Part shown: positions 29,270-36,493 of the stretch, piece after piece
How the letters are laid out: the number at the start of each line of letters is the position of its first letter
How positions within the stretch are numbered: position 1 is the first letter of the stretch
Source: Myxococcus hansupus
GTDB taxonomy: Bacteria; Myxococcota; Myxococcia; Myxococcales; Myxococcaceae
Assembly (NCBI RefSeq): GCF_000280925.3
Contig: NZ_CP012109.1
Location: 3,120,501 to 3,184,500 of the forward strand
Direction of reading: 5' to 3'
DNA: 64,000 nt
Made by a program: the position numbers and the translations under genes
Notes under the pieces: generated by a model
The model's input: only the letters and a program-made list of their open reading frames with translations
Told to the model about the DNA's origin: nothing
The model's database searches: none

Positions 29270-30793
29270 TCAGCGCGACACGGGCTGCTGCGCCAGGGTG
29301 CGCAGCGCTCGCCGGTCGAGCTTGCCATTCGGCGTCCGTGGCAGCTCCGCCATGGCGCGGACCTCGTCGACAATCATGTAGCGCGGCAGCCGCTCCGCGC
29401 AGTGCTTCTTCACGTTGAGCAGGGAAGGCGGCCGTGCGGCGTTGCTGACCACGAAGGCCACCAGCCGCGTCGCCAGTCCCTCACCCGAGGTGACCACGCC
29501 CACCTCGCGGATGTCGGGGTGGGTGAGCAGCACCGCTTCGAGCTCGCCGGCCTCGATGCGGCGGCCCCGCACCTTCAGCATGTTGTCGCGGCGCCCCAGG
29601 TACTCGAAGGTACCGTCAGGCAGCTCGCGGCAGCGGTCGCCGGTGGCATATGGCTTTGCCCCGTGGAGCGGCTGGCCCCAGTAGCCCAGCATCACCGTGG
29701 GGCCTTCGACCATCAGCTCGCCCACGCCGTCGCCTTCCTCGCGCGCCTCATCGGAGTCCGGCGGGGGCCGGGCCAGCCACACCCGGTTGCCGCAGCTCGC
29801 GCGGCCAATGGGGACCGGCTCGGTGCGGTGGGCCGAGATGTCCGTCACCTCGTGGAACGTGCAGACGTTCGTCTCCGTGGGCCCGTAGAGGTTGAACAGG
29901 CGCGCATCCCGCAGGTGCTCGCGGAGCGGACGCAGGTGGCGGATGGGGAAGGGCTCGCCCGCGAAGAGCACGGCGCGGAAGGGCAGGTCCGCGTGGCTCA
30001 GCAGGCCGCCCTCCTGCATCATCTGCATCAACACCGACGGCACCGAGTACCACACGGTGAACCGCTCCCGGAGGACCTGCTCCACCAGCTTCTCGGGGGA
30101 GAACGCGAGCGCCTCCGGGATGAGCGTGACGGAGGCGCCGCCCATGAAGGCCGCGTAGAGGTCCAGCACCGACAGGTCGAAGAAGAACGGCGCGTGGTTG
30201 CTGAAGCGGTCCTCGGGCGTGGTCTCCAGCAACTCGTGGCACCACTCGATGAAGGCCAGCGCGTTCCGCTGACTGATGCACACGCCCTTGGGTGTGCCCG
30301 TGGAGCCGGAGGTGTAGAGGATGTACGCGAGGTCGTCGTCGCCCGCGCCGTGGGGGGGCAGGGGCTCCGACGAGAAGCTGGAGAGACGGTTCCACGACAG
30401 CGCGGGGCCCTTGTCGTCCACCAGCAGGAAGCGCAGCCGGCCCATGCCCGCGTTGTGGAGCTCCGCGGCCCGGGTGGTGGTGGTCACCAGCACGTCGATG
30501 CCGCAGTCGTCCAGGATGAGTCGCGTCCGGGTCGCGGGATTCAACGGGTCCATGGGGACGTAGGCCGCGCCCAGCCGCGCGATGCCTTGCATCGCCGCCA
30601 CGGCGCGCACGGACTTCTCCGCCCACAGGCCCACGCGGTCGCCGCGCCGGATGCCCAGCTCCTGGAGTGCGCGGGCGATGCGATTGGCGAGCGCATCCAA
30701 CTGGCCGTAGGTGAGCGTCCCGTCGGGACCCTTGATGGCGACGGCTTCGGGAGCCTTCGCCGCTGCACGGATGACGATTTGGTCGAGTGTCAT
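29270..30793 (-). CDS. Stand-alone amino-acid adenylation enzyme, predicted L-proline-specific
   Basis: A 507-residue free-standing A domain. Core motifs: YTSGSTGTPKG (A3), YGPTET (A5), YATGD (A7), RRIEAGELE and a C-terminal PNGKLDRRAL. Reading specificity positions against GrsA gives D-L-L-Y-L-A-L-V (Asp206, Leu207, Leu210, Tyr from VWYSVPS, Leu and Ala in AVLFAGE, Leu in FNLYGP, Val in NVCT). That is the signature I recall for L-proline-AMP ligases of pyrrole pathways (PltF, PigI, RedM). It would load proline onto a carrier protein for oxidation to pyrrole-2-carboxyl. Its ATG overlaps the stop of the dehydrogenase by 4 bases, so translation is coupled. A longer frame to 31576 is spurious. 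No thiolation domain is attached. Confidence 0.93.
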   Translation of the reverse strand: MTLDQIVIRAAAKAPEAVAIKGPDGTLTYGQLDALANRIARALQELGIRRGDRVGLWAEKSVRAVAAMQGIARLGAAYVPMDPLNPATRTRLILDDCGIDVLVTTTTRAAELHNAGMGRLRFLLVDDKGPALSWNRLSSFSSEPLPPHGAGDDDLAYILYTSGSTGTPKGVCISQRNALAFIEWCHELLETTPEDRFSNHAPFFFDLSVLDLYAAFMGGASVTLIPEALAFSPEKLVEQVLRERFTVWYSVPSVLMQMMQEGGLLSHADLPFRAVLFAGEPFPIRHLRPLREHLRDARLFNLYGPTETNVCTFHEVTDISAHRTEPVPIGRASCGNRVWLARPPPDSDEAREEGDGVGELMVEGPTVMLGYWGQPLHGAKPYATGDRCRELPDGTFEYLGRRDNMLKVRGRRIEAGELEAVLLTHPDIREVGVVTSGEGLATRLVAFVVSNAARPPSLLNVKKHCAERLPRYMIVDEVRAMAELPRTPNGKLDRRALRTLAQQPVSR

Positions 30794-31929
30794 AGGCCGA
30801 GCTGGTTGGCGATGATGTCGCGCTGGATTTCGGAGGTGCCGGAGAAGATGGCGCTGGGTATGGCGTCGCGGAGCACGCGCTCGATGCCCGTCTCCGTCAC
30901 GTAGCCCATGCCGCCGTGAATCTGGATGGCGTCCAGTCCGCTCTGGATGGCGGCCTCGCTGATGGCCAGCTTGGCCAGGGACACCTCCATCGCCGCTTCC
31001 TGGCCGCGGTCCATCTTCCAGCAGGCCTGGTACAGCAGCAGCCGCGAGGCCTCGAGCCGCTGCTTCATGTCCGCGAGCCGGTGGGAAATGGCCTGGTTCT
31101 TCGACAGCGGCTTCTTGAACTGCTTGCGCGTCCGGGCGAAGTCCACCGTCTGTTCGAGCACGCGCTCCATGACGCCCACGTACGCGGCGAAGAGGCACGC
31201 GCGCTCCCATTGCATGGAGCGCTTGAAGATGGCCGCGCCCTGGCCCTCGGCTCCCACGCGCGCGGACTCCGGAACGCGGCAGCCTTCCAAGTAGATGGGC
31301 GCGATGGGCGACGTGGACAGGCCCATCTTCTCGAAGGGCCGGCCCACCGACAGTCCGGGCGTGTCCTTCTCGATGAGGAACGCGCTGATGCCCATGTAGC
31401 CGTGAGACGGCTGCGTGGCGGCGTAGACGAGGAACACGTCGGCGGACGGTCCGTTGGTGACGTAGCTCTTGCCGCCGTCGAGCACGTAGCCGTCCCCGTC
31501 GCGCACCGCGCGCGTCTTGAGGGCGAAGACATCCGAGCCCGCCTCCGGTTCGGAGATGGCGTTGGCGCCAATCCACTCGCCCGAACTCAGCCGGGGCAGG
31601 TACCGGGCCTTCTGGGCGTCGTCGCCGCTCTCCAGGAGGGGCATCACGCAGGCGAAGAGATGCGCGCCCACGGAGAAGACCAGCCCGGTGTCCACGCAGC
31701 CTCGGCCCAGCGCTTCCATCACCCGGGCTGTCGTCAGCGTGTCCAGCCCCAAGCCCCCCAGGGTCGTGGGGACGGGCAGGCCCAGGAAACCAAACTCACC
31801 ACATCGCTGCCAGAGATTGCGTGGCAGGACTTCCTTGGTAGGCTTTGCCGTCTCCGGCAGGTGGTCGCGCGCGAACGCGAGGGCGCGGTCGTAGAGCTCC
31901 GCTTGCTCGTGTGTCCAACTGAAGTCCAT
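30790..31929 (-). CDS. Acyl-CoA-dehydrogenase-like flavoprotein, predicted prolyl-carrier dehydrogenase
   Basis: A 379-residue acyl-CoA dehydrogenase fold enzyme, the same length class as PltE and PigA. Features: a flavin/substrate-binding AISEPEAGSD, YVTNGPSADVF, the RKQFKKPL segment, IHGGMGY and the C-terminal FSGTSEIQRDIIA. The Glu of GYVTETGIERVLRD is the likely catalytic base region. Paired with a proline A domain it should desaturate the prolyl thioester twice to pyrrole-2-carboxyl, the starter unit of prodigiosin-, pyoluteorin- and DKxanthene-type compounds. ATG 31929 (MDFSWTHEQ) fits family length; frames to 32217 are non-coding extension. First gene of the divergent two-gene operon. 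Confidence 0.92.
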   Translation of the reverse strand: MDFSWTHEQAELYDRALAFARDHLPETAKPTKEVLPRNLWQRCGEFGFLGLPVPTTLGGLGLDTLTTARVMEALGRGCVDTGLVFSVGAHLFACVMPLLESGDDAQKARYLPRLSSGEWIGANAISEPEAGSDVFALKTRAVRDGDGYVLDGGKSYVTNGPSADVFLVYAATQPSHGYMGISAFLIEKDTPGLSVGRPFEKMGLSTSPIAPIYLEGCRVPESARVGAEGQGAAIFKRSMQWERACLFAAYVGVMERVLEQTVDFARTRKQFKKPLSKNQAISHRLADMKQRLEASRLLLYQACWKMDRGQEAAMEVSLAKLAISEAAIQSGLDAIQIHGGMGYVTETGIERVLRDAIPSAIFSGTSEIQRDIIANQLGL

Positions 31930-32410
31930 GTGTTCCTGACGTTCCAACGGGTGACAGGGCCGAGGCGCCGCATTTCGAACGCCTCGCGCATGCGCGCGGA
32001 TGGGCTCTCGGGATCCGGATGAGACGTGAGTGGATGCGGGCGAAGTCTTGCGTGTGTCAGCGCGCACCGTCAAGGACCTGTGAGATGACAATGTGTCACG
32101 AATGTCATTGGACGCGCGCCGTTCGGCCCTGGCGAAAGCCCCCATCCCGGGCCGCATTTCGCACCGGTTTGGACGACTTTTTTGCACGCCCGGACACCGC
32201 GTTCCGAAGGGCACCACTACCCATTGCGCCGGGTGCGCTGTTACTCAGACACGGCATGAACGCACGCATTGAAATTTCCCAGCCAGGGGCCGCGGTAACT
32301 TTCCACGGGCGGCTGTCAGGCGGTGCGGGCCATCCAAGCAGCCTGGGCCCAGAGAGTGCCCAACCTGGTCGGTGATTGACTGGTGCGAGCCCGGGCAGTT
32401 TGCTCACGGC
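31930..32410. promoter_or_regulatory. Divergent control region of the cluster
   Basis: About 480 bp with no supported gene. It separates the minus-strand starter operon from the plus-strand assembly-line operon. On the minus strand a TTGACG (32073-32068) could be a -35, with only a weak -10. Just upstream of it is an inverted repeat ATGACA-12-TGTCAT (32085-32108), well placed for an activator or repressor. No convincing vegetative or sigma-54 (-24/-12) promoter was seen for the plus strand. No carrier-protein gene is hidden here: I checked the frames for a phosphopantetheine serine motif. Confidence 0.45.
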
Positions 32411-33796
32411 ATGGAACGTTGCGTCGTTTTGGATTTGCCTGGTTTGTGCGCGAGGTACGTGGGTCCCTCGACGCCCAACATGCAGGCATTCGCGGGAGCG
32501 GGGCGGATGGTCTCGCTTCAGCCCGTCCTACCGGCGCTGAACTGCACGATGCAGGCGACGTTCCTCACGGGGAAGTACCCGAGCGAGCATGGCGTCGTCG
32601 CGGACGGGTGGCTGCACCGGGAGCTGGGCGAGGTGCGCTTCTGGCCCCAGACGGATGGACTGGTGCAGGTGCCGCAGATCTGGGACGCGGCGCGCAGTCT
32701 GGACCCCAGCTTCACCTGCGCTCGGGTGTGCTGGTTCATGAACATGTATTCCAAGGCGGACTACGCCATCACCCCGCAGCCGTCCTTCACCTCGGATGGC
32801 CGGGTGCTGCCGGATGTCTTCACGGAGCCGCTCCATCTGCGCAAGCCGCTGGTCAAGGCGCTGGGGAACTTCCCCGCGTATGACTATTGGGGCCCCAGCT
32901 ACAGCATCCGCTCGTCGGAGTGGATCGCGGACGTCGCGATGTGGCTGGAGGAGCGGCACAGCCCCACGTTGTCCCTCGTGTTCCTGCCGCACCTGGACTA
33001 CACGCCGCACACGTTTGGCCCGGACGCGAAGGAGATTCACAAGAGCCTCCAGGAGATTGACGCCGTGGTGGGCCGCCTCATCGCCTTCTACGAGGCGCGC
33101 GGTGTCCGGGTCATCATCCTCTCCGAGTTCGGCGCCACGCCCGTCTCCCGGCCCGTTCATCTGAACCGCCTCTTCCGGCAGCGGGGCTGGCTCGCCATCC
33201 GCGAGGAGGAAGGCCGTGACCAGGTCTACCCGCGCGGGAGCGCCGCCTTCGCCGTCGCGGACATGCAGGTCGCGCATATCTACGTCCGCGACCCGGCGCT
33301 GGTCGACGAGGTGAAGGCGCTGGTCGAGGCCGAGCCCGGGGTGGCGCAGGTGCTGGACGCGGAGGGGAAGCGGGCTCACCACCTGGACCATCCGCGCTCG
33401 GGTGAGCTCGTCGCCCTGGCCGAGCCGGACGCCTGGTTCACGTACTTCTATTGGTTGGACGAGCAGCGAGCCCCGGACTACGCGCGCACCGTCGATATCT
33501 ACCGCAAGCCCGGCTACGACCCGCTGGAGATGTTCCTGGACCCCAAGCTGGGCCTCCGGATGTTGGACGTGGGCGGTAGCGTCCTGAAAGAGAAGCTGGG
33601 ATTGCGCACGCGCCTGGAGGTCGTCTCGATGGACGGCTCGCTCCTCAAGGGGGCGCATGGGCTGCTGCCCGAGCCCGGCCGCGCCCCCATCTTGATGACA
33701 CGCAGTGCCGAACTCCTCGAGGCAGACACTCTACACGCCACTCAAGTTCACGACCTCATCCTGGCGCATCTGACAGGACAACAGGCCGCGGCCTGA
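32411..33796 (+). CDS. Alkaline-phosphatase-superfamily phosphodiesterase-like enzyme
   Basis: A 461-residue member of the type I phosphodiesterase/nucleotide pyrophosphatase branch. First metal ligand: Asp in VVLDLPG. Nucleophile Thr/Ser region: ALNCTMQATFLTG, with GKYPSEHG typical of this branch. Further ligand sites: LPHLDYTPH and, near residue 370, HHLDHPRSGE. The usual SDHG is replaced by SEFG, so the second metal site looks altered. No signal peptide, so probably cytoplasmic. First gene of the plus-strand operon, 15 bp before the flavoprotein. Its role in pigment biosynthesis is unknown; proofreading of a carrier, or hydrolysis of a phosphorylated intermediate, are guesses. ATG 32411 lacks a good ribosome site; the frame is open to 32372. 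Confidence 0.8.
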   Translation: MERCVVLDLPGLCARYVGPSTPNMQAFAGAGRMVSLQPVLPALNCTMQATFLTGKYPSEHGVVADGWLHRELGEVRFWPQTDGLVQVPQIWDAARSLDPSFTCARVCWFMNMYSKADYAITPQPSFTSDGRVLPDVFTEPLHLRKPLVKALGNFPAYDYWGPSYSIRSSEWIADVAMWLEERHSPTLSLVFLPHLDYTPHTFGPDAKEIHKSLQEIDAVVGRLIAFYEARGVRVIILSEFGATPVSRPVHLNRLFRQRGWLAIREEEGRDQVYPRGSAAFAVADMQVAHIYVRDPALVDEVKALVEAEPGVAQVLDAEGKRAHHLDHPRSGELVALAEPDAWFTYFYWLDEQRAPDYARTVDIYRKPGYDPLEMFLDPKLGLRMLDVGGSVLKEKLGLRTRLEVVSMDGSLLKGAHGLLPEPGRAPILMTRSAELLEADTLHATQVHDLILAHLTGQQAAA

Positions 33797-33811
33797 GGGG
33801 CGGGACTCGTC

Positions 33812-36415
33812 ATGAACAAACTTCCGGGAAGCGCCATCGTCATTGGCGCGAGCATTGGCGGTCTCAGCGCCGCGCGCGTGCTGGCGGACCACTTCGAGCG
33901 GGTCACCGTCATCGAGCGTGACGTGCTCGACGACGGCCCCCGTTCGGGCGCCCCGCAGGCCAATCACATCCATGTGTTGTTGCGGCGTGGCGTGGACCTC
34001 CTGGATCAGTACTTCCCGGGGCTCCTGGAGGAGATGAAGGCGGAGGGCGTCGAGCCCTTCGACTTCACCCGAGATCTGCGCTGGCTCCAGTTCGGTGACT
34101 GGATGCCGCGTGATCCCAGCGGCATCGTGTTGTACCCGCAGACGCGCTTCTCCCTGGAGCGCCACCTCCGCCGGCGCCTGCGCGCCTACGCCAACGTGGA
34201 GATCCTGGAGTCGACCGCCGTGCGCGCCTTGCTGGCCACGCCCGATGGCCGGCGCATCCTGGGCGTCCAGACGCATTCACGGCAGGAGGCGAACGGCGCG
34301 GTGACGAACCGGCTCGCGAACGTCGTCGTCGACGCGAGCGGGCGTGGGACGCAACTGGGCAAGTGGCTGGCGGACCTGGGGTATGGCCCGCTGGAGGAGA
34401 GCCGGCTCCCCATCAACCTCTGCTACGTCTCGCGGCTCTTCGAGCGGCCCTCGACGCCCAGGGACTGGCGCGGCCTGTGGGTGACGCCGTTGCCTCCGGA
34501 GGCGCCTCGGGGCGGGGCGATGCAGGAGGTGGAGGACCACCGCTGGATTGTGTCCCTGTTCGGCTACGAGGGACACCACCCGCCGCGCGACGAGAGCGGC
34601 TTCGTGGAGTTCGCGAAGAGCCTTCGCGAGCCCGACATCTACGAGGCCATCAAGGATGCTCGGCCCGTGTCGGACGTGCAGGTGTACCGGGTCCCCGACG
34701 TGCGGTGGCGCCACTTCGAGCGGCTGTCGGACTTCCCCGCGGGGCTGCTCGTCCTGGGGGATGCCTGGTGCTACTTCGATCCCGTCTTCGGCCAGGGCAT
34801 GTCCGTGGCGATGCTGGAAGCCAACCTCCTGAATGAGTCGCTGCACCAGCTCGACAGTCTGGATGCGGTGACCCAGGCGTGGACCGCGACGTACCTGCGC
34901 ACGGGCGCCCAGTGGCTGCGCGGACTCTGGTTCTTCGTGACGGCGGAGGCGATGCGGCACCCGCACGTGCCCGGCGAGCGCACCCGTCTGGTCAAGTTGG
35001 CGCAGTGGTACGTGGAAGAGCTCTACGCCCTCAATCACGAGCACCCCGAGGTCTACCGGGAGTTCCTCAAGCTGATGCACGTCCAGGCGGGGCCGGAGTT
35101 CCTCCTCCGTCCGGACATCGCGCTGCGGCTGGCGAAGCGCGCGTGGCGGAAGAAGCAGGTCATGGGGTTCGGCGCCCAGGCGCTTCAGCCGGAGGGCGCC
35201 ACCGCTGAGCCGGCCAGCGACCTGCCCTTGTGGCCCGCGAGCCGGGTGGCCCTGGGCATGCGCTACGTGGGCAGGGTGCTGGCCAACATCGTAGCGCCCG
35301 GGCAGGTGGGGCCGCGGGATCGCATCTGCCACTTCGACACCGAAATGATGTGGACCCCGGACCCATCGCTCGGCTGGTTCGTGCGCGACGCGCTCCGCTC
35401 CCAGAACCTGCTGGGCGAGGCCCAGGAGGTCCGTCGGTTCCTCGAGTACTGGCTCCCGGTGCAAGGGCTGAGCGTGTCGAAGAAGGCGTTGATTGAGTTC
35501 TCCTTCAACGTGGACGAGCCCGGCCTGGGCTTCATGCTCTACAGCGACACCGAGACGGTGACGCGGTCCTTCCGGGAGTACACGCGCCAGATGGGTCTCT
35601 CCAACGAGGGCGTGGAGCGCTCGGTGGCCATCTGCGAGACGTTCCGTCCCTCGGACCTGGGCCTGGTGCGGGCCGAGTTCAAGCCGGGGAGTCCGACGCG
35701 ATACTCGATCGCCGCGAGCTGGCACTTCGATCCGATGCGGGGGCACTCGGGGTTCGAGGATGCGATGCGCCGGCTCCCGGAGCGCTTCCGGGCCGGCCCC
35801 TTCGCGGAGCGGGTGAAGTCCCATGCCCAGGCGCTGGGGACCGAGTACTTCCCGCTGTTCCTGGGGCTGAGCTTCCAGGAGGACGGGACGCTCGAATCGA
35901 AGATGTATCTGGTTCGCTTCGACGACAAGCAGCCGCCATTCCAGCCCGGCTCGGCGCTGTGGCGCTTCCTCGAAGGGATGGGCGTGCCCGCACCGGAGCT
36001 GGAGCGCATCCGCCAGTTGAACGAGCTGCTGTGGGAGCGGTCCGCGGACAAGATGACCCAGATCGCCATCGAGGCCTCGGAATCCCAGCCCCAGGCCAGA
36101 CGGGTCAACCTCATCTACTGTGGGACCCAGACCTCTGCGGTTCTGGAGGCGATTCCCCGATTCGGGTATCCCTCTTCCGCGACTCAAGCTGTTCGGGAGT
36201 TCGAGCAGCGGATGCAAACCGATCGCGCGAAGTTCGTCGCGGTGCGTGTCGGCCCCGAGGGACTGAGTCCACGCCTCAAGTTGTACAAGCATGCGTTGTT
36301 CGACTTCGCGGATCTGTCCGTGGTGGAGGATGGGGGCCTCAAACCACGGGTTTCTCAGACAGTGGGAGACAGCCCGGCGGCCGCGAGTGACGCCCCTGAT
36401 GTGTGTCTTTATTGA
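33812..36415 (+). CDS. FAD-dependent oxidoreductase fused to an unknown C-terminal domain
   Basis: An 867-residue protein of two halves. The N-terminal half (about 1-430) is a flavin monooxygenase-like fold: FAD-binding GASIGGLSAA, the HIHVLLRRG segment near the substrate loop, VVVDASGRG, and the GD motif VLGDAWCYFDPVFGQGMSVA. The C-terminal half (about 500-867) has no family I recognise. It has several K-x-Y or R-x-Y stretches (SPTRYSI, ESKMYLV, RLKLYKH), which loosely recall aromatic prenyltransferase barrels, and it ends in a disordered tail. A candidate for oxidising the oxazoline formed by the Cy domain, or for tailoring the pyrrole. ATG 33812 fits the glycine-rich start. Confidence 0.8.
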   Translation: MNKLPGSAIVIGASIGGLSAARVLADHFERVTVIERDVLDDGPRSGAPQANHIHVLLRRGVDLLDQYFPGLLEEMKAEGVEPFDFTRDLRWLQFGDWMPRDPSGIVLYPQTRFSLERHLRRRLRAYANVEILESTAVRALLATPDGRRILGVQTHSRQEANGAVTNRLANVVVDASGRGTQLGKWLADLGYGPLEESRLPINLCYVSRLFERPSTPRDWRGLWVTPLPPEAPRGGAMQEVEDHRWIVSLFGYEGHHPPRDESGFVEFAKSLREPDIYEAIKDARPVSDVQVYRVPDVRWRHFERLSDFPAGLLVLGDAWCYFDPVFGQGMSVAMLEANLLNESLHQLDSLDAVTQAWTATYLRTGAQWLRGLWFFVTAEAMRHPHVPGERTRLVKLAQWYVEELYALNHEHPEVYREFLKLMHVQAGPEFLLRPDIALRLAKRAWRKKQVMGFGAQALQPEGATAEPASDLPLWPASRVALGMRYVGRVLANIVAPGQVGPRDRICHFDTEMMWTPDPSLGWFVRDALRSQNLLGEAQEVRRFLEYWLPVQGLSVSKKALIEFSFNVDEPGLGFMLYSDTETVTRSFREYTRQMGLSNEGVERSVAICETFRPSDLGLVRAEFKPGSPTRYSIAASWHFDPMRGHSGFEDAMRRLPERFRAGPFAERVKSHAQALGTEYFPLFLGLSFQEDGTLESKMYLVRFDDKQPPFQPGSALWRFLEGMGVPAPELERIRQLNELLWERSADKMTQIAIEASESQPQARRVNLIYCGTQTSAVLEAIPRFGYPSSATQAVREFEQRMQTDRAKFVAVRVGPEGLSPRLKLYKHALFDFADLSVVEDGGLKPRVSQTVGDSPAAASDAPDVCLY

Positions 36416-36493
36416 TTTCTGTTGGTCGTGATTGAAGTTCAAACAAGCAATGAGTCTGAGCGGCTTTCCTGCCGTCAGCGGAGCCGTGTCCCG

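Noticed and set aside
32019..32375. Possible small carrier protein in the divergent region
   Set aside because: Neither strand shows the D/N-S-L/I phosphopantetheine motif or helical pattern of a PCP.
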